Source: Candidatus Kapaibacterium sp. (GTDB lineage Bacteria > Bacteroidota > Ignavibacteria > Kapaibacteriales > Kapaibacteriaceae). Taken from it: 9,307 nucleotides of DNA. The notes beneath the pieces are model-generated. The model saw nothing but the letters and a program-made list of their open reading frames with translations, was not told the origin of the DNA and made no database searches. The stretch covers positions 1 through 9,307 of the forward strand of contig JAURNF010000199.1 of assembly GCA_030830285.1 (NCBI GenBank), in the 5' to 3' direction. Shown one piece after another: positions 1-7,099 of this stretch (its first letter is position 1; each line of letters begins with the position of its first letter). The translations under genes and the position numbers were made by a program.

Positions 1-55
1 ACGGCCCACGTGTGTAGAAAAACCGACAATAATTGAGGCTGTGTGAAGAAAATGT

Positions 56-86
56 TTGACAATTCCGATCGAAATCACAATTTTAT
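56..86 (+). promoter_or_regulatory. Possible promoter of the giant surface-protein gene (weak)
   Basis: A perfect TTGACA hexamer lies at 56-61, followed after 19 bases by TTTTAT at 81-86, which matches the sigma-70 -10 box at only four of six positions. The spacer is long and Bacteroidota often use a different promoter consensus (TAnnTTTG near -7), so this is weak. It matters because an alternative TTG start codon for the downstream reading frame falls exactly inside this hexamer at 56-58. Reading the stretch as a promoter agrees with the later ATG at 188. Confidence 0.2.
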
Positions 87-121
87 CGGACGCTCCCTGC
101 ACCGCGTGGGGTGTGTTATGC

Positions 122-171
122 CTTGTTCACTGGGAAACTGATCGAATTTTACTTTTCGTACTTGTTCACTG
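122..171 (+). repeat. 11-base perfect direct repeat in the leader of the giant gene
   Basis: CTTGTTCACTG occurs at 122-132 and again at 161-171, 39 bases from start to start. The flanking bases differ on both sides, so the match is exactly 11 bases. Both copies lie between the possible promoter and the ATG at 188. The role is unknown: it could be a pair of regulator sites, an mRNA leader element, or chance. An 8-base part (GTTCACTG) recurs at 328-335 inside the coding region, which weakens the case somewhat. Confidence 0.4.
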
Positions 172-177
172 TTTAAC

Positions 178-182
178 AGAGG
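178..182 (+). promoter_or_regulatory. Ribosome binding site supporting the ATG at 188
   Basis: AGAGG at 178-182 precedes the ATG at 188 by five bases. It is a modest Shine-Dalgarno match. Together with the typical signal peptide that begins at this ATG, it favours 188 over the TTG at 56, which would add 44 residues ahead of the signal peptide. Confidence 0.45.
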
Positions 183-187
183 TTTGC

Positions 188-3100
188 ATGAGCCGCAGAC
201 TCCTACTTCTTGCTCTCATGACGGCTATGGTTGGCAGCACGCTTGCCTTCGCCGGAGACGGGAAAGATGGTGAGGATGTGTTGCGAAAGAGTGGTAGCCG
301 GGCACCTGTGTCCTCCTACCCGCGTCCGTTCACTGAAACGGCCGCCAACTCGCGACTCTCCCCACAGATCTCCACGGGGTACTATTTTGTCGACTCGGAT
401 GACGAAGCACCAGATTTCTGGCGTCCCGACCCGACTCAATTCGTTGACACACTTACCGAGCCTGGTACGTGGCGTCGAATCGTTTCTGGCCCTCGCCAGT
501 TTGCGGCAACGTACTGGACAGACCCAACACAGAACACATATGGTGGATGGGCGTTCTTCCGTAACCCAGCCAATGTGAATGACTCGACGAACGATGCGTT
601 CGCCGGGCCAATTTCTATTGGCTTCCCGTTTTACTTCAACGGTGTTCGCCAAGACTCGTTCTACGTTTCGACGAACGGTCTCATCCTTCTGACGAATCGT
701 CGTTATTTCTACGAGTACGACAACTTTGGTTTCCCAACGACTCGCACGCGTCTTGAGGTAACACCTGGTGTCTTCTCATCGTACGATCCTGCATCGGACG
801 ACACACGTACACGTACAGGTGACGGTACAACAGACGTCACGCTCGATGACTGGGGCTACCAGATTGCAACAGGTGGAGCACCTACGAACGCTACAGCTGG
901 TATCCGCTCGGGTGCGAACATGCGTCTCGAGAGCATCTCGTCGTTGTTTGGTGGCCGTCTTCCACAGGTGATTGCACCGGCGTGGGACGACCTCCAAGTT
1001 TCTGTGTACAACACAGAAAACAGCGCAGTTGACGACTTCTCGAAGGTGTACTATAAGCGTTCGCCATCAAACGACCGCCTGGTTATCTACTACGTCAACC
1101 TCACACCTATCGGTGGTAAGACGGCTGTCGTCGGTGGTGTTACACACAACGTAACGTTCGCAGCAAACAACCGTCCAGGTATTGGTGAGCACTATCGCTT
1201 CTCGCTCCAAGTATCGCTCAACCGCAATGACAGCTCTGTTGTTGTTCAGTACGAGCGCTTCTTCGGTATTGCGCCACGTAACGCTCTGCAGCCGCACCCA
1301 GCAACAGTCTGGATGCGTTGTAATTCAACAGTTGGTGTGACGGGTCCAGCTCGTCGTCTCAACTGGAGTGGTTTCCCAGTTGCAATGCCTGCAAGCACGA
1401 TCCTCGACTTCAATGCTTTGAAGTATCAGCAGTCAACAGAGTACCTCCACAACGTCAATACAGCAGCTGACGGCGGTATCCGCGCAGTTAGCGCACGTAA
1501 TGATGACAACACGGTACCAAAGGACTTCCTTGCTATCAAGTTCAAGCAGTACAAGAACGTGCTTCGCGTTATCAACGTGTCGTACCGTGTACGTGCACTG
1601 AACCAGAACGCGAATCTTGCGTTTTCGGTTGTCGTGCCAACGGCTCAAGCGAACAACTACGAACTTCTTGCTGGTGATATCCGCCTCGGCGCTATCCAGC
1701 CAGTTGCGATTGTTCAAAACTTGACGAATGACGTTCAAGGTCCACAAGGTGTTAACTACACAGCTCAAGGTATCAACTTCAAGGTGCGTTTCCGCATCGT
1801 GAACGAGGCTACAGGCAAGATTGTGTACAACACATCGAAGGCAGTTACAGACGCAGCTCTGCGCGATACAACAATCTCGGGCATCTATCGCTGTGACATC
1901 AACGGTAACAACCTTGCATATCAGGCAGCTGGTACATTCGTACTTCCGTACGAATTCATCAAGGTTGTCTTCCCTCCATTCGAGCCAAACGAGTTCATCG
2001 ACGACCAAATTGGTCGTTTGCTCACAACGGTTATCGCTGAGCCAAAGGATTCCCTCAATCAGCCGATTGGCGACCAATGGCCGTTTGACGATACAACATC
2101 TATCCGCGTCTTCGTGATGCGCCGTCTTACAGACTTCAACGATGACGTGAACGAGTTCCACCTCGTTGGTGGCGCTGCTATGCCATCTGTTCTGAAGTGG
2201 GTTAACATCGAAACAGACGTTGTTGACGGTGATGAAGTAACGAACAACCCACCACCTCCTCGTGGTGAAGTACCTGCAAAGAACTCGGACATCTTCCGTC
2301 TCAAGTCACCGGTCATCCGCATGAACCGCGTGAACCTGTCGAACGGTGATATTCCTGCAGTTGGTCAGTACGGTGGTGACGAACTCCGTTCGTTCCCAAT
2401 CAACCTTTCACGCCGCAAGCGCGCCGTTCTCTCGATTTCGTATCAGCGTACTGGTAAGCTCACGAACATTGGTCGTGGCTTCTCGGACAACCGCCTGATT
2501 GGACCTGAGCACCGCGTCAACATGCTTGCTGTGAACGGCTTCACACCAGGTTATCGTAACCCAGATGAACTGTGGGTTGAGTTTGCACGTCCGTCCATCG
2601 ATCAGTTGAATGGCATCACAAACATCCAACAGTGGGTACTCGATCCTCAAAACCGCGGTACACGTTACCTCCAGCCATTCCGTATGTGGGGTGGTGGTGG
2701 TTATGCACGTGGCTATGACCTCAATGACTACAACTTGCAGCAGGAGAACACAGCGACACAGCCACTCGGTGGTTTCCGTGAAGATCTCTTCGACGACGGT
2801 AAGGACTTCGAATACTTCAAGGTCACGATCCCAATCCCAGACACAGTACTTCGCTGGGTCAACGAAGGTGCTCGTAACTTCCGTTTCCGTCTCCGTGCTC
2901 GCTGCTTGAACAACTCGACACCTCCGAACCCAGCTGACGACGAGGACAACTTCTTCATCGATAACGTGAAGATCCTCTACCCAGACGAAGTGACAGACGT
3001 TGAGTTCTCAAACATCCAGCTGATTTGGCCATACACGATGGCTCCTGCATCGCAGGCAACACGCGTCCCAGTTCGCGTGAAGCTCTCGAACAACACGAAC

Positions 3101-4897
3101 ATCGCAGCTCCTGCGTTCTCGGTTCGTCTCCAAATCAAGCCTGACGGAAACGAATTCCAGCAGATCTATTGCCGTACGATTACTGTTCCAACGCTTGCTG
3201 GAAATCGCGAAGTTCTTCTTCCGTTCCCAGATGCGAACTTCCGTACGACAACACCAGGTCTCTACAAGATCACAGGTCGCATCTTCTTCCCAGGAAATGA
3301 CCTTGATACACTGAACGATTCAACGTTCACAACGTTCCGCATGACATTCGGTCCGTCGTTCTCATACGAGAACAATCCAACGAATTCAACGAACGATGTG
3401 CCGAAGCTTCAGTTCTCTGGCATCTCTGGTAAGGGTCTCAATCACCGTGGTGCATCTTCAGGTGCAGCTGGTTCAGGCTGGCAGTCGCCACTTGTAGGAC
3501 CAACAGCGCAGTACACATCAGGCAGCACATGGGGTACATTCCCAGCTGGTGTTGGTGCGAACGACATGTTCGGTGCAGACGCTGGTAACGCTTCTGGTCA
3601 GATTGCAATGCGCTTCACACTGTTCTCTCAGGACACCGTTATTGGTTACCAGGCATACTGGGCGGAACTCAACCAGGACGTCCTGAACATTTCGTTCTCT
3701 CTCTATCGCGACCAGGGTGGTCTTCCAGGCGATGACCGTATCGCTAATTCGACGATCCTCCGTCGTCGTGGTGAAGACGAAACAGGCGCATTCACAGAGC
3801 CTCAGTTCGGCAAGTATGTAACATACCTCCTCGCAGCTCCAGTGGTTATCCCACCGGGTGAGTACTGGGCATCGGTTGCACAGATGGGTACTGAAGGTTA
3901 TGAGCTTGGCGCTTCTGAGTCACGCATGGGTATGGTTACAACACTCTACTCTGACGTTCCTGTCTTTGGTATCGGTAATCGTACACTTCTTGTTGACAAG
4001 AACTTCCGTGTTCGTCAGCGTAGCGGTGCACTCCTGAACGATAACCGTTTCGCATACGAACTCACACGCTTCAGCGGTGACTGGGTGCCATTCGCACCGA
4101 CAATCGGTAACCCTGGCTATCCACACCTCGACGCTATGGGTACAAGCCTTGGCTATGCTACGTTCACACGTGGTTCATGGATCCCAATGCTTCGTCCATA
4201 CTTCGGTAACCGCTCATTCGCTAGCCCACCTGTCTTTGTTGATTGCGGTGTTCCTGTGGAACTCACGTACTTCGATGCAAAGGCACGTGCAAAGGGCGTC
4301 GATATCTTCTGGGAAACAGCAACGGAAAAGAACAATGCTGGCTTCCACGTTGAGCGTCGCTCAGTGAAGGAAGTAACGAACCTCGCAACAGCTACATCGC
4401 TTTCATGTGTTGATCGCACAAGCTCGATCGAAAACCCATGGCAGTCAATTGGCTACGTTGCTGGTGTTGGCAACGCAACAACAGTATCGAACTACAAGTA
4501 CTTCGATGCAAACGTTGCTGCTGCTACAAAGTATGAGTATCGCCTCCGTCAGGTTGACGTAGATGGTGCTCAGTCGTTCTCGAACGTTGTGAATGTTGAA
4601 TTCGGTTCAGCAAACGCAGTTGCGCTCGACGACAACTTCCCGAACCCAACGAATGGCAAGACAACCTTTAGCTTCAACGTTCCGTTCAGCGCAAAGGTTA
4701 AGCTCGAAGTGTTCGACATGATGGGTAACCTCGTTCACACAGTCTATGACAACAACGTCGCTGGCGCCACATCAACATATGCTGTTGAGTGGGACGGTCG
4801 TAACAGCCTCGGCATGGATGTCGCATCTGGCTCGTACATGTACAAGCTGACTGTTGGCGAGACAACACTCTCAAAGACACTTACGATCGTTCGCTAA
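188..4897 (+). CDS. Giant secreted surface protein with T9SS C-terminal sorting domain
   Basis: The product has 1569 residues and is predicted to be exported by Sec, then carried across the outer membrane by T9SS. A signal peptide starts MSRRLLLLAL, with likely cleavage after AFA (residue 22). Residues about 140-400 resemble a beta-rich surface domain common in Bacteroidota: SIGFPFYF near 143, VSTNG at 160-164 and APAWDDL around W266. Residues about 735-930 look like a jelly roll ending FIDNV; about 940-1060 is Ig/CARDB-like. From 1357, VELTYFDAKA begins a fibronectin-like module often seen before sorting tails. The last 90 residues, from about 1480 (NFPNPTNG at 1483-1490, then a GxYxYKL-type strand), are the type A sorting domain, normally cleaved during surface attachment. 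No catalytic motif is visible, so a structural or adhesive role is inferred. Codons are strongly biased (AAG for Lys, CGT/CGC for Arg, ACA/ACG for Thr), suggesting high expression. The gene stands alone before a strong terminator. Confidence 0.88.
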   Translation: MSRRLLLLALMTAMVGSTLAFAGDGKDGEDVLRKSGSRAPVSSYPRPFTETAANSRLSPQISTGYYFVDSDDEAPDFWRPDPTQFVDTLTEPGTWRRIVSGPRQFAATYWTDPTQNTYGGWAFFRNPANVNDSTNDAFAGPISIGFPFYFNGVRQDSFYVSTNGLILLTNRRYFYEYDNFGFPTTRTRLEVTPGVFSSYDPASDDTRTRTGDGTTDVTLDDWGYQIATGGAPTNATAGIRSGANMRLESISSLFGGRLPQVIAPAWDDLQVSVYNTENSAVDDFSKVYYKRSPSNDRLVIYYVNLTPIGGKTAVVGGVTHNVTFAANNRPGIGEHYRFSLQVSLNRNDSSVVVQYERFFGIAPRNALQPHPATVWMRCNSTVGVTGPARRLNWSGFPVAMPASTILDFNALKYQQSTEYLHNVNTAADGGIRAVSARNDDNTVPKDFLAIKFKQYKNVLRVINVSYRVRALNQNANLAFSVVVPTAQANNYELLAGDIRLGAIQPVAIVQNLTNDVQGPQGVNYTAQGINFKVRFRIVNEATGKIVYNTSKAVTDAALRDTTISGIYRCDINGNNLAYQAAGTFVLPYEFIKVVFPPFEPNEFIDDQIGRLLTTVIAEPKDSLNQPIGDQWPFDDTTSIRVFVMRRLTDFNDDVNEFHLVGGAAMPSVLKWVNIETDVVDGDEVTNNPPPPRGEVPAKNSDIFRLKSPVIRMNRVNLSNGDIPAVGQYGGDELRSFPINLSRRKRAVLSISYQRTGKLTNIGRGFSDNRLIGPEHRVNMLAVNGFTPGYRNPDELWVEFARPSIDQLNGITNIQQWVLDPQNRGTRYLQPFRMWGGGGYARGYDLNDYNLQQENTATQPLGGFREDLFDDGKDFEYFKVTIPIPDTVLRWVNEGARNFRFRLRARCLNNSTPPNPADDEDNFFIDNVKILYPDEVTDVEFSNIQLIWPYTMAPASQATRVPVRVKLSNNTNIAAPAFSVRLQIKPDGNEFQQIYCRTITVPTLAGNREVLLPFPDANFRTTTPGLYKITGRIFFPGNDLDTLNDSTFTTFRMTFGPSFSYENNPTNSTNDVPKLQFSGISGKGLNHRGASSGAAGSGWQSPLVGPTAQYTSGSTWGTFPAGVGANDMFGADAGNASGQIAMRFTLFSQDTVIGYQAYWAELNQDVLNISFSLYRDQGGLPGDDRIANSTILRRRGEDETGAFTEPQFGKYVTYLLAAPVVIPPGEYWASVAQMGTEGYELGASESRMGMVTTLYSDVPVFGIGNRTLLVDKNFRVRQRSGALLNDNRFAYELTRFSGDWVPFAPTIGNPGYPHLDAMGTSLGYATFTRGSWIPMLRPYFGNRSFASPPVFVDCGVPVELTYFDAKARAKGVDIFWETATEKNNAGFHVERRSVKEVTNLATATSLSCVDRTSSIENPWQSIGYVAGVGNATTVSNYKYFDANVAAATKYEYRLRQVDVDGAQSFSNVVNVEFGSANAVALDDNFPNPTNGKTTFSFNVPFSAKVKLEVFDMMGNLVHTVYDNNVAGATSTYAVEWDGRNSLGMDVASGSYMYKLTVGETTLSKTLTIVR

Positions 4898-4917
4898 GCG
4901 ATACGACTGACTCATCC

Positions 4918-4950
4918 GAAAGCCCTCGGCACATCGTGTCGAGGGCTTTC
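4918..4950 (+). terminator. Intrinsic terminator of the giant surface-protein gene
   Basis: GAAAGCCCTCG (4918-4928) is a perfect inverted match to CGAGGGCTTTC (4940-4950). The bases between can extend the stem by four more pairs, one of them G-T, leaving a three-base loop ATC at 4933-4935. The stem begins 21 bases after the TAA. The following T-tract is weak (GCTGTTTAATT), but the T-rich 3' arm and the length of the hairpin make a terminator very likely. Confidence 0.88.
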
Positions 4951-4974
4951 GCTGTTTAATTACGAGATTGCACT

Positions 4975-5943
4975 ATGGAACGCACTCAACTTCTTGATCA
5001 TGCGCGCAGTGGACTGCAGTGGCAGAGAGAATCCCTCGCGCACCTTGAACAACAGCTCAACGATTCATTTTGTGATGCAGCTGAGCAGATCGCTTCAGCG
5101 TCAAAGGTCGTCACGACCGGACTTGGAAAGTCAGGGTTCATAGCGCGAAAAATGGCTGCCACTCTCACAAGCGTGCACATCCCTGGCGTCTACTTGCATC
5201 CAGTTGATGCTCTACATGGCGACTTAGGTATGCTTAGACCCTCCGATGTGCTGATTGCTTTCTCGAAGAGCGGGGAGACAGCTGAGATCGTACATCTGAC
5301 GAAGCTGGTCCTTGAGTTAGGAATGACAGTGATCTCTATCTCGTCACGCCAGACGACAACCATGGGTTCAATTGCTACTATTGAGCTCGTTGCTCCTTGT
5401 GTCCACGAATACGATCAGCACAACATTCTTCCAACGACGAGCACTACGCAAGCTCTGATTCTTGCGGATCTCTTGAGCGTTGCCGCTGCACACCAAACAG
5501 GGGATCTCGTAGAGCGTTTGCAGCGATCACATCCGCAGGGGGGTATCGGTTCTGCACTCCTGCGCACAGTGGAGCAGGTGATGCATGGTGGTGATGCTTT
5601 GCCGCGTGTCGGCACATCAGCATCTGTATCAGATGCTGTCGAAGTCCTCTCTCAGACAGCTCTTGGGATTGTGTGCGTCATGGATGACGCGGGCGCGTTA
5701 GAGGGCATTCTCACTGACGGCGATGTGAGACGCCTGGTAGCGACGTCAGAGGGACTCATGGCAATGCCTGTACGTGCAGTTATGACATCGCAGCCGGTCG
5801 TAGTATCAGCAGCAGACACGCTTCATGCCGCACTGCAGCTCATGGAACGTCGCGACAGACAGATAGGCGCAGTACCCGTGATGTTCGGAGAACGATGCGT
5901 CGGTGTCGTGCGTGTTCACGATATCGTGCGCGCACAATGGTGA
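4975..5943 (+). CDS. kdsD: Arabinose-5-phosphate isomerase family (SIS + two CBS domains)
   Basis: This 322-residue protein matches the KdsD/KpsF/GutQ family in length and domain order. Family members interconvert ribulose 5-phosphate and arabinose 5-phosphate in the cytoplasm, the first step to Kdo, the sugar linking lipid A to the LPS core. The SIS domain spans about 35-170: GLGKSG at 49-54 (K52), HGDLG at 81-85, SKSGET at 97-102, E145 eight residues before the P of PTTSTT, and H186. These correspond to the family's conserved Lys, Glu and His positions. Two CBS domains follow at about 210-265 (with LTDGD, 246-250) and 268-322 (ending VHDIVRAQW). Oddities: the usual HPGG after the SIS domain reads HPQGG, and LGDALA reads LADLLS. 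The substrate is therefore likely but not certain; GutQ-type relatives act on the same sugars. The ATG has no clear Shine-Dalgarno sequence and lies 24 bases after the preceding terminator. No other Kdo gene is in the window. Confidence 0.88.
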   Translation: MERTQLLDHARSGLQWQRESLAHLEQQLNDSFCDAAEQIASASKVVTTGLGKSGFIARKMAATLTSVHIPGVYLHPVDALHGDLGMLRPSDVLIAFSKSGETAEIVHLTKLVLELGMTVISISSRQTTTMGSIATIELVAPCVHEYDQHNILPTTSTTQALILADLLSVAAAHQTGDLVERLQRSHPQGGIGSALLRTVEQVMHGGDALPRVGTSASVSDAVEVLSQTALGIVCVMDDAGALEGILTDGDVRRLVATSEGLMAMPVRAVMTSQPVVVSAADTLHAALQLMERRDRQIGAVPVMFGERCVGVVRVHDIVRAQW

Positions 5944-5954
5944 GCTAACGTTGA

Positions 5955-7043
5955 TTAACGACGAATCGGCTGACGTGGAGCAGGCGTAATAATCGGCTGT
6001 TCAATCGCCTGGCGACGTCGCGTTGTGGCTGGCTTGCGCACTTGTTGTTGAGGCTTTCTCTGTGGCTTTGCAGCTTGAAGGCGTCCTCGCTGAGGAGCTG
6101 TCACTCGCTGGCGTGCTTGTGCCGGCTTCTTTGCGATGGCTGGCGTTTGCTTCGCTGGCGCAGCCTGTGCTGGCTTCGGTGCCGGCTTCGGAGGCGCAGC
6201 TTGTTGCGTTGGTGGCTTATATGCGGTGTTCGAGGCAGTAACGTCCTTCCTCGTGATCTTCACCTCGCGAACGGCTTCGCCAGCCTTCCCAAACACCGGC
6301 AGCGGCATCTCGTTGCGGAAGAACTGCACAGCACCGGCGTTTTGGATTGAGACTACAAACTTCTCCATCGCGCTCCAGCGATAGTCGGTCTCCGGCACTA
6401 CCACGATCTGCTGCGATCGTGTCCCATCCATGGTTATGCTTACCCACGCAGTGTCCTGCGCGACTGCAGTCAAGATGATCGAGTCGGTGGGAGCTATTGC
6501 AGTTGGATCTTCAACCTGAAGAACATCCTCGCCAGTTGCATCGTTGGACGACGATGAATCTACCATGCGAATCACGAACCATAGCAGGAGCACGGCAAGT
6601 AGAATACCTCCGCCAATCAATGCCCGACGCGGGACACGTGCCGACACGTCCTGAAGCTGCTGCATTGGTTGTTGCGTCGCAGCGCGAACCTTCTCAACCG
6701 AAGCAACGACTGCATCAGATGTGCGTTGAGCAGCTTGGCTCAGAGAGATTGACGCTTCGCGTGGAGGTGGCGTCGGCTGATACGCCGGGAGGCGCTCACC
6801 GGCATCCTGCTGATCGTCGAACGTCGATGCCATGAGGGACGCAAGTTCACTTGCGGGAATTCCCAGCGCACTGCCAAGTGTTCGTATAAACGAACGAACA
6901 TAGACAGCCGGAAGCACGTCGTATCGACCGCGCTCGAGTGCCTCTATGTATGGCTCACGTATCTTCGTTGTGGCTGCGAGCTCGCGAATTGAAAGGCCTC
7001 GCCGCTGACGCTCGCTGAGAAACCGTTGTGACAGGGGATCCAT
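5955..7043 (-). CDS. rodZ: RodZ-like HTH and single-membrane-span protein
   Basis: This 362-residue protein has the RodZ architecture. Residues about 4-72 form a cytoplasmic HTH of the Xre/HTH_25 type (GLSIRELAATTKI at 16-28, then EPYIEALERGRYDVLP). A Gln/Ala-rich juxtamembrane linker follows, then one membrane helix at 141-160. Residues about 186-266 form a periplasmic beta domain resembling DUF4115 (W200VSITMDG, then a WSAMEKF segment). In known RodZ proteins the HTH binds MreB and the protein helps set rod shape; that is family knowledge, and mreB is not in the window. The tail from 271 to 362 is low-complexity, rich in Pro, Ala, Gln, Lys and Arg, and very basic. The ATG start gives the standard RodZ N-terminus. 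The gene converges on kdsD with 11 bases between stops and no room for a separate terminator. It diverges from the membrane-protein gene upstream. A membrane-bound regulator is the alternative reading, but RodZ fits better. Confidence 0.85.
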   Translation of the reverse strand: MDPLSQRFLSERQRRGLSIRELAATTKIREPYIEALERGRYDVLPAVYVRSFIRTLGSALGIPASELASLMASTFDDQQDAGERLPAYQPTPPPREASISLSQAAQRTSDAVVASVEKVRAATQQPMQQLQDVSARVPRRALIGGGILLAVLLLWFVIRMVDSSSSNDATGEDVLQVEDPTAIAPTDSIILTAVAQDTAWVSITMDGTRSQQIVVVPETDYRWSAMEKFVVSIQNAGAVQFFRNEMPLPVFGKAGEAVREVKITRKDVTASNTAYKPPTQQAAPPKPAPKPAQAAPAKQTPAIAKKPAQARQRVTAPQRGRLQAAKPQRKPQQQVRKPATTRRRQAIEQPIITPAPRQPIRR

Positions 7044-7099
7044 GAGTGCAAATATGCCGTCCGTTCGTGACTTTCATTCACCTTTTCGTGGGTAGGACG
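7044..7099. promoter_or_regulatory. Shared divergent promoter region between rodZ and the membrane-protein operon
   Basis: rodZ begins at 7043 going left, and the plus-strand operon begins somewhere between 7046 and 7112 going right. Both promoters must lie here or inside the neighbouring gene. On the minus strand, CATATTTG (7049-7056) matches the Bacteroidota -7 element TAnnTTTG at all but one of the specified positions, but no TTG sits at the expected -33 distance. I cannot name a firm promoter in either direction. Confidence 0.3.

Noticed and set aside
1..51. Possible tail of an upstream gene entering the window
   Set aside because: All three plus-strand frames reach a stop within 46 bases, which leaves too little sequence to judge. 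The CACGTG at 8-13 is a common palindrome with no supporting context.
52..141. Small open frame of 29 codons in the leader (ATG at 52, TGA at 139-141)
   Set aside because: Its only upstream support is a purine-rich GAAGAAA touching the ATG. There is no coding signature and no link to a known leader-peptide mechanism.
56..187. Extension of the giant gene to a TTG start at 56
   Set aside because: It would add 44 residues ahead of a textbook signal peptide. The ATG at 188 has an upstream AGAGG, and the TTG lies inside a perfect TTGACA promoter-like hexamer.
1433..2161. 242-codon open frame on the minus strand inside the giant gene
   Set aside because: It is a by-product of strongly biased codons on the plus strand, which seldom create stops in the opposite frame. 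The translation is Cys/Val-rich and resembles no protein.
5917..5928. Perfect 12-base palindrome CACGATATCGTG near the kdsD 3' end
   Set aside because: It has no loop and no T-tract, so it is a poor terminator. It encodes conserved residues of the second CBS domain (VHDIV). It could be a protein site, but nothing else supports that.
6023..6384. Overlapping plus-strand open frames opposite the rodZ tail, rich in Leu, Arg and Cys
   Set aside because: They mirror the low-complexity Pro/Ala/Lys/Arg coding of the RodZ tail. Their hydrophobic look is an artefact of reading GC-rich repeats backwards.
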